Assembly: GCA_015501585.1 (NCBI GenBank)
Contig: JADNRY010000006.1
Coordinates: 744,001-808,000, forward strand
DNA from: Rhodocollybia butyracea
Taxonomy: Eukaryota; Basidiomycota; Agaricomycetes; Agaricales; Omphalotaceae
DNA length: 64,000 nt
Direction of reading: 5' to 3'
Shown here: positions 9,327 to 21,420 of the stretch, piece by piece
Numbering within the stretch: the first letter of the stretch is position 1
Layout: each line of letters opens with the position of its first letter
The notes under the pieces: generated by a model
Seen by the model: the letters and a program-made list of their open reading frames with translations, nothing else
Databases searched by the model: none
Told to the model about the DNA's origin: nothing
Translations under genes and position numbers: made by a program

Positions 9327-12300
9327 TCAAAGGGAAACTATAGCACCGTCGCACTTTTGGCACATATCATGGGAGTAAAATTGTGTAAAAAGACTCTCGT
9401 GCTGAAATCTCAACCTTAACCGCTCCAGTTGCTTGTCCCTCGAAACGTAGGTTGTGAACTTTGCGACTGCAGCCGGTGCAGCCTGTGCACAGTCAGCCGA
9501 GTCGGAAGTGGGTTCGGAGCGTGCACCCCAGGCTCGTGGGATGAAACCAGCGAAGGTCTGGAAGGAAATCTTCGGAGAGTTCATGATCGATGACAAAGGA
9601 GAAGAAAAAGAAGTAGAGTCAGCAGATGGAGGCATAGAACTGGTCCAGGAAAAGCTAGAGTTCAAAGCGTAACCGGCCCCTTCCTTATTGGAATGGGAAT
9701 ACGATTGATTGGTCTGGAAGCTTGAGTTAGATGCAAAGGGGTCGGTGGAGAATCCGGCGATGGATCTGTTAGAGGGAGCGTCGTTCATTACTACAGCTCC
9801 ATAAACTACAATAGAAAATTAATCAGTACCACGTACAGTTGAAATTGTAACAGTTGGAGGATTGAATAGCCGAACCATTTGAATCATTTTGGCCAGTCTT
9901 TGACTTGATGGCAGACATTAAAGGTTTCCGGGGAGGCTGAATGAAGCTAGCCACCGGAGGCTTTTCCCGTAAAGACGGTCCTTTCCGTATCGGGCTCGGA
10001 GAAGTGACAGACGGAACAGGCTGAGGAATGAAGGAGGCTATCGCTCCTCCACGCTTGGCCGGCGGAGTAATGAACGATGAGGTCGAACGAACGGGGATTT
10101 TCGAAGGAGACATAGTAGGTGAAGAATCAACGGATGCCAGTGATGAGGTAAACGACGAAGTAGGTCGAGGGATAGAGGACGGTAAGGGCACCCGAACACT
10201 GGCGGGGGTAACAATTGAAAAGTTAGGGGGTGTAGAGGAACGAAGCGGACGGCCAAAGTTAAATGGTGCACCAGACTCGCTTCCATCATTAAACTCTTCA
10301 AAAATAAGTGTAGGCTTCTGAACCGAAGTATCAGTAAAGGGTTGTTGAAACAAAACCTCTTCATCGGTCTGAATGTCGACAGAGCGGTCTTGCTCTGAAG
10401 AGTCTTTTATCTCTTCTTCCGCTTCAATCTCTTCGTCGTCGTCGTCGTAGTCGTCTTCATGCTCCGAATCCTCGAGCTGAGGAGAAGGATATTCGTTATC
10501 GTCATCGTCGTCAGCGGCAGGAGTAAACGTGATCTTAATTCCTGCAATGTCACCAAACATGTCCTCATCCTCATTATCCACCTTTGTTTCATCGTCTTCC
10601 TCGTCTTCCTCTTCTTCAACAACAACAGGCAAGAATCCAGGAGACTCTTCCACAATCGTACCAACAACATCGAAAGGGAGTGAGAACGGCATTGCTTCAT
10701 CTTCATCGAAAGCTTCCAACCCCCTGGCGAACAAGCCCTTGCTGTGCTCATATGTGTAGAATGAAGGCGACACGGGGATCGGGACCCAGTGGAATCCGTC
10801 TCGGAATCTTCAAGACAATTGAAGAACTTGTCCACATCATCCTTCTTACTACGAGCGGAAGATTGGGCAGCGGAAAATGTCCACGTTTTGGACAGAGATC
10901 CAATGGTCTGATGTGTAGGAGCGGCAGGAGCTTGGGTACGTGGAAAATTGAACTCGCCCATGTCATTGAGGGCCACAGGAGACGGGGACGGGGAGCGAGA
11001 ACCAGGTGTAAGCGAACCAGGAGTGTTGCTACCAGATCCCGAAGAAGACAAAGGCCGAGTCTGGGAAGGAGCGACATGAGTCACATCTACTTTGGCCTCC
11101 GTTTGTAGATGAGCGACTGAATGAGGTTCGTGGGTCTCGTGGACGGAGCCAAATGACGAAGAAGAGACAGAAGACTGGAAGGTCATGTCCTCATCCTCAT
11201 CCTCATATCCAGCTAATCCGTTGTCTTCTTCAGATATATAATCGTCCTCGACATCTTCCTCGGGAATTTGTGAGCAGTGAAGGTCGAGGTCCTCCTCTTG
11301 CTCTTCTTCGACAGCCTTTAGCGGGAAGCCAAACTCGTTATCACTGTCAAAGGAGCATAAGTCCACATCAGTGGTGCTTTCTGAAAAGTCAGCAGAGGCG
11401 TATTGAAGTCCTCGACGCCAGTTGCTGTGAGCATCATGCGTAGCAGCAACATCCTTGGACAACCTTTCCACTTCTGTTCTCCACTGCCCACACTCTCGCA
11501 AAAGTCTGGTATTCTCCTCAGCGGTCCGCTCTTTATCTTTTTCATGATGACGAATCAGTGCCTTCAATCGATCTATCTCAGCATCTTTTACGTCCACCAT
11601 CGTCCGCATCTCATTCTTGATTTGCTCCAGCTCCTTATCAAAAGAGCTTTTCTCAGCCTCGAGCAAATTCACCCGGGAGCGCGCAACCCAAGCCTCTCTA
11701 CGCTCACTCTCCACCCGCTTTCCTAGAAGCTCAATCTGCTTCTCAAGGTCACCGACTCTCACCCTCCAGCCGTCTACATCTCTTTTTAGTTCGTCTCTCT
11801 CTGCCTTCAGGTCAGCAACGAGTCTAAGCATTTCGTCACTAGGCTCTGAAGACGTAGTGTATTCGGACCCAGAGGACGAAATAGGCCGCGAGGCAGGAAA
11901 AGACGCCATCGATGTTCGCCGTACACTCAGAGCTTTTTCCAGGTCTTGTATTCGAGACAACAGCGCGTTATGAGATTTGAACAAAAAAATGCTGTTCGCT
12001 AGCGCTTAATGGTCTATGACGGCTGTAGGGAGCAGGGGGAAATTCATCGTCGCTGTTTAGGGTACTAGCGCTGCCGTTACTGCTGTGGCTGTAACGGCGC
12101 TCTGCAAAGGTAGGGGTCATCTCCGGTGTGGGAAGACCAGTGGCAGCTGTCGAAGAAGATGACTTGTAGGAGATACTACTGCGTCTCGAGGGAGCGGGAC
12201 GAGCGAGCTCTTCCTGAGCGGAAATTTGCAAGTTGAGCATAGGTCGCACACGAGAACTGGACGCTGAAGAGGCATCGCTAAGTACCGATGGGTTTCGTTT

Positions 12301-13250
12301 CACCGCGCTGCATGTCTCATCAATAGGTACTAGTGCCAAGGACCTAAGACCCGAGCGAGCTTCGGGGGTTGATGGGGTAGGTAAACCATGAGCAACAGTG
12401 GACACGGCATTCTGGATGAGCGAAAGAGGACGTAAGGTAAGGGTAGCTGGCCTGGGACGTGAGGGTGCGGATTTTGCAAAATCAGAGTCGGGAATGGTTG
12501 AGGTAGCCGGAAGCTCCATGTCAGTACGCGGTAAATGCTCCTGCGAATCCTCTTCCTCCTCTTCCTCTTCAACCAGGGTATGTAGCTGATCCTTGGAAGA
12601 TGAGGGTTTGAAAGAATCCCGTTTATTGGACATCAAGGCGGAATTGTAACCAGTATTCGAAGGAGCAGTAAAAGACTTGGAAGCTACAAAGAAAGTTAAT
12701 GAGACCTATACACAAGCATTTGACTCACTCACAAAAATCAAACATCAGATTCTCCATTTCAGGAGTCGAGAGCTCAGGTATTTCGACCTTGGAGTAGGAA
12801 GCATCATCCTGTTTCCCTTCAAGAGCCCAAAGAGCCCGGCGCCGAATAGAGTCCTTTTCACTTGCGGTCTGTTCAGCTGAAACAGGAAGGTCTACTCCCA
12901 TTATTTCGGCCGACTCATGGCGAGTAGAAACGCTCGAAAGTCGTCGATGGTGAGAATTGCGTTTGGAGGCAAGTGCAGGCATGGAGTTGGTCGTTGGCAA
13001 AGAAGAAAAGTCATGCAAGTTCGTGGATTTGGAGGTTGTAAGAGGCAAGGAAGCGACAGATGAAATGGAGGCATTCCGAGAGTGTGAACGAGAGTGTCTG
13101 TGCTGCTTCATGGAAGCAGGTAGAGGCTTTCCTAGCTTGAAAGATTCAAACTACATAAACTATTAGATTGCTATACAGTTGCTAAGAACAATAAATGCGT
13201 ACGCGGAGCTGTGCGGCGAGTTCATCTTGTGCGTTATCAACGGTCTGCAT
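9327..13250 (-). CDS. Large serine-rich coiled-coil/acidic protein, basidiomycete-type, with apparent frameshift
   Basis: Exons 13203-13250, 12733-13150, 10786-12683, 9837-10741 and 9327-9805 give about 1,248 aa if one base of an A7 run at 11983-11989 is discounted. Without that correction the frame closes after SEQHFFVQIS, while the downstream frame reads FKSHNALLSRIQDLEKAL. Features in order: a basic Ser/Arg/His N-terminus, SKVEIPELSTPEME, LHTLVEEEEEEEDSQEH, Ser/Pro-rich low complexity, a coiled coil of about 150 residues (ERDELKRDVDG to RLSKDV), KKDDVDKFFNCLED, long Asp/Glu tracts, then Pro/Ser-rich sequence and a CxxC near the end (MCQKCDG). I recognise no enzymatic domain. The conserved blocks suggest a scaffold of unknown function. 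The 44-nt third intron (donor GTCCCG) and the fourth acceptor (9805 or 9790) are less certain. Confidence 0.65.
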
Positions 13251-13466
13251 TATACTTTTTTTTTTTTTGTGGTATTTCTGAGAAGTACTAGTAAAAAGAA
13301 CGAAAAAACCTGACAAGGCGTGGAGGATAAACGAAAGGACTGTTAACAAGGAACCACAGGGAGCTGGTAAACGGCCTCAGCGCTGGACTCGAGTTGGCGG
13401 GGAACCGAAAACCAAACTTCATGTCACGGGGCCAACCGTCAATTACTGATTGAGTTTGATCAAGAC

Positions 13467-14265
13467 ATGGACACTTTTTTCTTCGTTTGCGATATTCAGA
13501 GCAGATTTCGTTAGTATCAAGTTTTCTGTCCAATTTCTCAACCTATCATCTTTCTAGGTTCGATCATTCATGAATACGAACATGTTGTCGCGACGACCAA
13601 CAAAATGCTCAAAATAGCCAAGGCAGGTACGCTCTTCGTGGTTTACAATACTGATGTTTAGCTTTGGAACAACTGCAGCTGCTTGGTTTTCCTGTCATAG
13701 TGACCACCCAGAATGCCACAGGTATGTTTCACCTCAAGTCCTGTTATCTGCTCACATCTTCACAGCACTGGGTCCAACTGATCCTGACGTTGATCTCGCT
13801 TCTCTAGGCGACCTCCATCTAAGGACCATTGATAAGACTCTTTTTTCAATGATTGTCCCGGAAGTTCGCGACATTTTGATTGCGGGATCGAATGACAAGA
13901 ATGTGGTTCTAATGGGCATTGAAGTGAGCGGAACCCTTTCTATCAAATTAATGTGTTTGACTCGTTTCCAGTCGCATATATGCATCCTCCAGACAGCTCT
14001 TGAACTCGTCAAGGTCGCCGTCCCACACATCAATGTGTATGTCATTGCGGATGCGGTCTCTTCCTGCAACCCATTCGAGATCTCTCTCGCATTCGAGACA
14101 ATGCGCCATGCTGGAGTCAAAGTAATCAGTAGCGAGAGCATGGGATTCCTTCTCATGCGCGATGCCTCTTTGCCTTCCTTCAGAGAGTTCTCTCGTATCA
14201 TCAGAGACTCGAAAGATCGTACCAAGGCTGCTGGAAAGGCATTATTGACGAAAAGTTCAATGTGA
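13467..14265 (+). CDS. Isochorismatase-like cysteine hydrolase
   Basis: Exons 13467-13509, 13558-13626, 13662-13721, 13766-13923 and 13972-14265 give 207 aa. The catalytic triad of the isochorismatase fold is visible: Asp9 in FFVCDIQSRF, Lys81 in RTIDKTLFSM and Cys114 in GIESHICILQTALEL. The ADAVSSCNPFE segment and the late ES-GF stretch also match the ISOC1/YcaC-like branch. No specific substrate can be assigned; members hydrolyse amides or esters or are orphan. It is divergent from the large coiled-coil gene across about 215 bp, suggesting a shared promoter region. It has no signal peptide, so it is probably cytosolic or mitochondrial. Confidence 0.88.
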
Positions 14266-14499
14266 AATGTACAAAATATAAAGAATCTTTTCGGAGTTAA
14301 GCAGAGTTAAGCTGTCATCTTGGTTCTCATCACCCTGAATTTCCCTGATCCGACTCGAGGCTTTTGAAATCGGTCCTCTGATATTTACGTGGGTGAGAAC
14401 ACCTTATCCGATGACCTGGTCAGTGGTGACGTGGTCACCAGTTCACCGGAGTCTATAACACTAATCCCAAGGGTAGTTTGCTCGTCCTGTCCACACACC

Positions 14500-15745
14500 A
14501 TGTTTCTCTTCCTAAGAGTTCTGACGTCTATATTCCTTATATCGTCCATCTACCCGTGCGTTTCTAGTGAGATCCAAGGTACTCTTCATCGCAGGAATTA
14601 CTTTTATGTCGGTGAGGAATACGTCAACACTCCCGGGACCAACAATGGGAGTAAAATTGCTGCTGGGCAAATATACGTTGAACATTTGGTACCCGCCGAT
14701 GTTACTCAATCTCTACCGATCTTGATGATTCATGGACATGGGATGACGGGGACAAATTTTTTGAACACTCCTGACGGGAGGCTGGGATGGGCGGATTACT
14801 TTCTGAGCCAGGGTTTTGAGGTTTGTTAATCTTGGCTAATGCAAAGTTAATCCTTTTTAACAAAATCCCATCTTCAGATCTACATTGTTGACCAACCTTC
14901 TCGCGGACGCTCTGCGTGGCAAATGGGCGTCGATGGAGAGCAGTCTGATTTTGACACGACCTACATATCGTCGCATTTTACCGCCGTACAGTTATTTAAC
15001 CTGTGGCCTGAAGCTGCGCTACATACCCAATGGCCAGGAAATGGTACAGCTGGAGACCCAATCTTCGATAACTTTTATGCTTCGACAATGCCTAGTTTGG
15101 TTTCAGATGAAGAAAGTTCCATCAAGCTGAAAGCTGCGGTGGGGAAACTTTTGGATGATATTGGGGTACGATGATTGTATTCCTCAAGGAGTGACCAGGC
15201 TAATGAGCTTAATACCAAAGGCTGTAATCCTCCTCACACATTCGCAATCGGGCCAGTTCGGCTGGATCTTAGGTGACTTTCGTCCTTCGCTCATCAAAAC
15301 AATCATCGCACTCGAACCGATCGGTCCCCCCTTCATTAATGCTGTTTTTCCTCCACTCACACCTGCACGTCCATACGGACTAACAGAGATTCCCGTCGCC
15401 TACTCCCCACCTATCACCTCTGCGGCTGACCTCCAAACTGAGGTAGTCCCATCCCTCACAGACGCTTCCTTGAACACAACGTGTTTCCGCCAAGTATCCC
15501 CAGCGAGACAGATGATTAATTTGGTGGGGATACCGACGATAGTCGTTACGTCGCAAGCGAGCTACCATACGATATATGATGAATGTACGGTGGAGTATTT
15601 AAAGCAGGCTGGGGTTCCGGTGACGCATGTAAAGTTGCAAGATGTGGGGATTGAAGGTAATGCGCATATGATGTTTATGGAGAAGAATGGGTTGGAGATT
15701 GCAGAGAAAGTTGTACTGGATTGGATACAGAAAACCATTGTGTAA
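14500..15745 (+). CDS. Secreted alpha/beta hydrolase
   Basis: Exons 14500-14820, 14878-15165 and 15221-15745 give 377 aa. The ATG at 14500 was chosen because it opens a classic signal peptide (MFLFLRVLTSIFLISSIYPC). Then come ILMIHGHGMTG (oxyanion-hole region), VDQPSRGRS and the nucleophile elbow LLTHSQSGQFGW, with Ser213 as the likely nucleophile. A late acidic residue and His in IEGNAHMMFMEKN would complete the triad. The elbow reads H-S-Q-S-G rather than G-x-S-x-G, which occurs in a subgroup of fungal secreted esterase-like proteins. The substrate is unknown; an extracellular ester is the reasonable guess. Confidence 0.82.
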
Positions 15746-15891
15746 TGAGTGCTTTGTGAGAATAAATGGCGATCGTTGACGGGCCGATATCGGAGCAGTT
15801 ACCTGTGTCACCAGGACATTGTCATGAAGCCGCACCCTAGCTATAAAGTACGCAAGCTCAAGCTCAAGTCTTACGACGGTGTCCTTTTATC

Positions 15892-17331
15892 ATGGATACT
15901 GGCTTTGCATCATCTTCGACATCGACTTCAGACTCGGTACACCTCCTCGTACTTCTTCATGGCATGTGGGGTAATCCAGGTCACCTCGCTGAAATGGCAC
16001 GTATAGCGAGGGAGGAAAGACCGCAGTTATATGTGTTTTTGCCGGAGACAAACAAAGAGGACTCGACATACGATGGGATTGACTGGGGCGGCGAGAGAAT
16101 TGCGCAGGAGATCCTGCAGGAAATTAGCACTCTCCATTCCCAGGGCAAATACGTTCGTCAATTCAGTATCACGGGCTACAGTCTCGGAGGACTAGTCGCC
16201 CGCTACGTCGTCGGTATTCTCTCACAGCGAGGCCTCTTCTCCCCAGATTCCCCCGACTATATCTCACCAGTCAACTTTAACACAATTGCTACTCCTCATC
16301 TAGGGGTAATTCAATACGACTCCTTCGTATCTACGGTCATGCACAAGCTTGGTCCCAAGCTCCTTAGCAGGACCGGAGAACAGTTCTTTTGCTTGGACAA
16401 ATGGGGCACATCTCAGAGACCTTTGCTGGACGTCATGTCAGATCCAAATTTGGTTTTCTATCAAGCACTCTCGCAGTTTAAACACCTTCAAGTGTACGCA
16501 AATGCCATTCATGATCTAACTGTACCGTATGTCACCGCGGCTATAGAGGTCGAGGATCCTTTTCCAGAGTACGAGACAAATGGGCTTGAGGTGTAAGTTA
16601 ATTTCTCACTCTATTCCGGGGGTTTTCGATAATCATTTTTATCCAGTAGTTTTCTGGACGAACATTACCCAATCCTCACTTCATACTCACTACCATCTTC
16701 ACCTCCACCTCCACCTCCACCAAAATCAAACTTTCTTTCGAGATATCGAGATCACAACTCCACATCCGACTCTGAAAGTCAACCTCGGGCTATCACTCAG
16801 AAAACGCCTAGGTTACCACTATTTCTCCAATTCCGATTTCCTCTCAACATTCTCGTGTACGCCGCGTTACCGTTTCTCTTCCCAACTGTGTTAACTCTGG
16901 CTTTTGTGCGACTGTCACTTGCCTCGAGGTCATCAAAGGCCCGTATTAAACTGCTAGAAGAAGATGTTGAGTTTTCTGCTCAGAGTCTCGCTCAGGCGCT
17001 AGTGCATCTTGAGAAACAGATGGACACTGTGGCAGATTTGATTGATGATCCTTCGTCAACATTGACTATTCCAAAACTATCACTCTCAGCACATCCTATC
17101 CTGTCTCCCTTGCAGAGGACTATCTGTGCTCGACTAAATTCCTTGCCGCGTCTGCGGAAGGAGAGGGTATTCATTAGAGGCGTGGTGTCGAATACACATT
17201 CGACTATTGTCTCTAGAGATCCCAAAGTTTGGGATAAGACTGGAGTTGGTTTACGTGTTCTGAGGCACTGGGCAGGGTCTTTGGTGTTACAAACGGTGCA
17301 GGAACACTCACAAGAGTTGGTTGCAGCTTAA
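15892..17331 (+). CDS. ROG1-like putative lipase (DUF676 family)
   Basis: Exons 15892-16592 and 16647-17331 give 461 aa. Near the N-terminus are the oxyanion-hole segment LLVLLHGMWGNPGH and the nucleophile elbow ITGYSLGGLVARYV (Ser97), both typical of the DUF676/ROG1 serine esterases of yeast lipid droplets and monoacylglycerol metabolism. NTIATPHLGV and the H-D-L-T-V-P-Y stretch (triad His region) follow. A hydrophobic segment around residues 310-340 (LNILVYAALPFLFPTVLTLA) could anchor it to a membrane. A run of prolines begins exon 2. It lies 146 bp after the secreted hydrolase on the same strand; no functional link is implied. Confidence 0.82.
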
Positions 17332-17721
17332 TTACGCGAGGAATGTTTATCTACAGCATCTATATACGCATTCATACACTGATCAATTACAATGTAACGA
17401 GTCAATTGCGTGCCTCATCAGTGCTGTGCTACAAACGACTACATTGTTGATATTATTCTTTAACGCTTCAAAGTTCGATTGTACACTTTGAGTTGCAGAC
17501 CAGTCGTAATGTTAACAGAAGGGTGCATTAGCTTAAATACTTCCAATATTGTAAAGATGTAAGAAGATTGAATACATATCGAACTTGGAGTGCATGCGTG
17601 GCGTGTTGATAATGCGAGTATGTATGTACGTGAATGCGACTAAGAGTAAGGAACGATTTATGTATGCAAGTTTCCTGGTTCCTTTCTACCCATAAATCAC
17701 CAGTAGAATAAACCATGCCCA
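17332..17721. other. Short intergenic between convergent genes
   Basis: This stretch holds the 3' untranslated regions of the ROG1-like lipase (+) and the PNUTS-like gene (-). No gene, RNA or repeat is seen. Confidence 0.4.
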
Positions 17722-20700
17722 TTATGAGATGATCTCGTGCGCAAAGTCACACTGATCGCCGTACTTGCATCTGTTAATCCGGAGGCATATCATCAGTCTC
17801 CGGCTCAATGTAGGACAATTTAGGTTCGCTCGCCTTCCGGATTGAAAAAAACTGCATGGCTTTCTTTTACTATGTCTATACCCGTCCTCTCCTCTCCCTC
17901 CTCTACCTCTTCCTTTGCCTCGGCCTCGTCCACGCCCTTCTGTCCACCGTGGCGCAGGTTCGTTATCCTCGGAGTAGTCGAATTGAGAATAGTGGCTAGC
18001 GGGATTCGCCCACGTTTGTTCACTACCTCCGTACGAGTTGTTCGCGCTTGCAGGATTTAGCTGCTGAAGCAGCGTCTGCAGTTGTTCAGGGCGAAGAGAT
18101 AAGGGATCTACGTTATTCAGATTCATCATATCGTGACCCTGGCCAGTCATCGGCATTCCATCGGCAACGCCGTTCATTCCACCACCTACGCCATTCATAA
18201 AAGCGAGTTGCGATAGGATGTCTGCTACAAAATTGGCTGGAGGCGCTGGAGTTGTTTCACTACTCCAGAATATAGAATCAACATCTGGTCCGGATGTCAT
18301 CAGCGGGACGTCTTTGTCGAGATCGTCCTCCGGAATTGTATTAGATGCTTCGGCGGGCGTGTCAGGAATGTGGGCGTTGGTCATGTACATCGCACTTAGA
18401 GCAGTCTGCTCTCGCTGTTCCTGCACCGTCTTCTCCTCGCTTTGTTCCCCTCGTGGATGATCAAAGTCGGGTGGTATCTCGATTGCTGTTTGAGAAAATA
18501 GATTATTGTTTCAGCGTTGCATTTCTTTGAAATTTTGAATTGCTTACAAAGAGGCTCAGACCAGTCTACACTTTCCTCGAACAAGTGTGCGTGTAGAGCA
18601 GCACCTTCACCGCGATGCAGATCTCGGAGGTTCAAATGGATACCCTGTTTACAGAAAAAACAACATATAAGAAACAAATCCATAACGATCGTGAAACAAC
18701 CCCAAGTGAAGTTGCAAAAAGTCAACACAAGACCGCAGAACAGATAGAAACAAATACTGACATCAACAGGCTCATCGTCATAGACTGCTGGCTCGATTAG
18801 CTTGATCGCCTCAAGGCTACCATCCGGAGCCCACGTAACAGACTTCTTCTTCTTCCCAAGCTTAGATAACCCAACATTACCAGTAAGTGTCGGTGTTCCT
18901 GCCGTACTGGGAGGAGTAGTTGACGATCCCGGTGGCGGAGTGGACGACGCATTCGCACCGGAAATCGCTGGAGACCCTTTTCGTCCTTTCGCCATTGACT
19001 TTAGTACTTCCTGGAAAGGGTCAATTGAGGACGGTTGGGCTACGTTGTTATCCAGGTCCTTCTTCCCCATTCCACCTGCACCCGAGATGCCAGGTGCAGG
19101 CGGTGGCGCCTTCTTGAAACTCGGCAGTTTTGGTTTGGCTTTGGGCGCAGAAAAGAATGAAGAATCAGATTTGGCGTCTTTCGTTGTCGATGGCTTGGCT
19201 GATGTTGATGATATCTCTTTCTTCACAGTTAGAGGTTTTGTAGACGTCGCAGAGCCTACAGCGGGCTTTTTGGACAGCGGCGGAGCTTTACTCGGAGCCT
19301 CTAGTTTTCGTTTTTTTGATTTAAGGTCTGAGTTTTGTTAGTGTGTTGTTAGTATAGCAAACTGACATGACCCACCCTCAGGAATTACTTTTCTTGATGC
19401 CCCGTCAACCAGTTTACGCCATTCCCGTTCGATATTCGAAGCCATATCCTTGATCGCTGCGCATTGATAAATCGTTTGGGAGGGTACATAGAAGAAGGAG
19501 AACAGTTATTCGTTAGATTTATTACACTAATATTTTTTCCCTCATCAAGTTTTGAGCAATGTAACATGTACCGTAAGCAGTGAGAAAAAAAAGAAGACAA
19601 AATGTTTATTCGTGGCTTCAGTTTCAGAATGACCACGAGGACAAGATGATTTGCTACGATACAACAAAGAGTGAGAAAATCTAGCTCACCAGGTGTGGAA
19701 GGTTCCTTTACAAGTTTGACCACGAGCTTTCCCAGTTTGGAGGTTTTGAGGGATTCTACGGTTAATGGTAGGCGATCGATTATCTAAAGACGATCGAGAT
19801 TAGCTTTCTATAAACAAAAAATAAAGTACACACATGTAGTAGAGGCATGGTTGTCTCTGCTAGAGCAGTGTCAGGATTTGCCGAATAAGCTTGCTTCAGC
19901 CATTCCCGAGTGATATCTAAAGCAATCGGGTTTTCTCCCCAAGCCCTAAAATAGTGATTGCCAGCCCCATCTCGAATTTTTGTCAACACTTCCATTCGCA
20001 GTGAAGCGTCGACGTCCAACATTCCAAAATCTTCAAGACGCTGAGCTAATGCCTGCACAGCTCCAGCTCCAGTGAAGGCCGAAGCTTGAAGCATTGGCTT
20101 GATCGTAGCATGAAGCTGCGCGCGCTTCTCGGCGGGAGAAGGCCCTGGTGGTGGAGGCGGAGGCGTCGGTTGCGACGATGACGCCGAAGGAGTCGAAGAG
20201 GATGAAGGAAGCGAATACTGTGATTGAGCAGATGATGGCAGGGATGAATAGAACGAATTTGGCGGTACGGTATAGGTGGAAGGCGAGTGCAGTGCTTGAG
20301 GAGAAAGAGTGCCCTGCGAAAGCTGCTGTGCCTGCTGAGGCTGAGGGTGCTGTAGATGAAGTGGCTGCTGCTGCTGCTGCTGTTGTTGTAACTGGGGAAG
20401 ATATTGCTGGAGAAGACTGGGATGATAGAGCGTGGACAAGGAAGAGTATGAGAAGGGTTGCTGTTGCTGTTGCGCCTGGGGTGATGGTTGCTGTGGAGGA
20501 GGGGAAGCTTGCTGTGGAGGAGAAGCTTGTGCAGATGTTTGCGAGTATTGTCTCTGTGGCTGGGAAGAAGGGTTGGATATTGAAGCCAGAATAGGACTTG
20601 AGTAACAATATAAACAATCATGACTAGAACGGAAAGTGACGACAAACAGCTCACTCTATGACCATTGTGCTTTGTGTTGGGGATTGCGAAGGCCGCTGAG

Positions 20701-21113
20701 CTGGTTGTACAGTTGAACTTGTAGCCCCATTCAACGAAGAATACGAAGATAATGGAACTGCTGTGGATGAAGACGGCGGGGATGACCACGAAGCCCCGTA
20801 AGGCATCGAATTATACGGAGCTGGAGCATAATAATTCGACTGATTGTAGGGAAAGGCTGTCGAAGAAGTAGCAGGAGCAGAGGCCGGGGCTGCGCAAAAG
20901 CGGTAAAAATGAGTTGATCGTTGGAAATGGCGTCGACTACATTAGAAACTGACCTCCAAGCTCGATGAAGATGTCGTCAAGCCCCCCTGGCGTAGTTGAA
21001 GCTGTCGTGGACGCGTGGCTTGTTGTGGGACGGTCTTTGGTCCAATCCTCGAAAGAAGACGAGCTAGTCGTCTGACCTGGCAGCCACGCCGTATAATAAT
21101 TCGATTGTTCCAT
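17722..21113 (-). CDS. PNUTS-like PP1 regulatory subunit (TFIIS-N domain, RVxF motif, CCCH finger)
   Basis: Nine exons (20954-21113, 20655-20889, 19834-20596, 19690-19783, 19376-19456, 18762-19327, 18548-18644, 17834-18485, 17722-17770) give 898 aa. The N-terminal third is Gln/Pro/Ser-rich. A TFIIS N-terminal/LW-type helical bundle spans roughly 280-440 (DFGMLDVDASLRMEVLTKI to NIEREWRKLVDG). The PP1-docking RVxF motif is KSVTW at about 606-610. An RGRGRGKGRGRGG box precedes a C-terminal CCCH finger with C876, C884, C890 and H894. This combination defines PNUTS/PPP1R10, which targets PP1 to RNA polymerase II and to the polyadenylation machinery to control termination. The last intron (17771-17833) has a GC donor and can be read through in frame. 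Confidence 0.87.
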
Positions 21114-21420
21114 GTCCTTGATGGTTTTCTTTTCTCTCTTCCTCTCTCTAGGAATCGAAAAGTTCAATTCGGATTATCTGCCTTAATTGGAATGAAACGG
21201 TCCAGTTTAACAAAAAAAAAAAGGCAACTATGACCAACGAACACCAGTCTGAAGAGAAAAAGGGCTCTGGACGTATCAGTCCAGTCTGGCCCGGAAATCG
21301 TCGATACTGAACGTTCTGAACAAGCGAAAGAAGCGGCTTACCCAATTTTGGATCATGTGACTCATTGATGACTGGATTTTTTCAGATTTATTGTTGACCT
21401 TGTACTTCGAACTTTGAGTA
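21114..21420. promoter_or_regulatory. Divergent promoter region, PNUTS-like / HMG-box
   Basis: These 307 bp separate the divergent start codons at 21113 (-) and 21421 (+), so both promoters must lie here or extend into the transcripts. An A10 tract and pyrimidine-rich stretches near 21120-21150 are visible. I cannot place specific factor sites. Confidence 0.5.

Noticed and set aside
18396..18760. Read-through extension of PNUTS exon 6 past 18762
   Set aside because: The extension is intronic, hydrophobic-coded sequence; splicing at GTCAGT to GGTATCC restores the conserved GIHLNLRDLHRGEG block.
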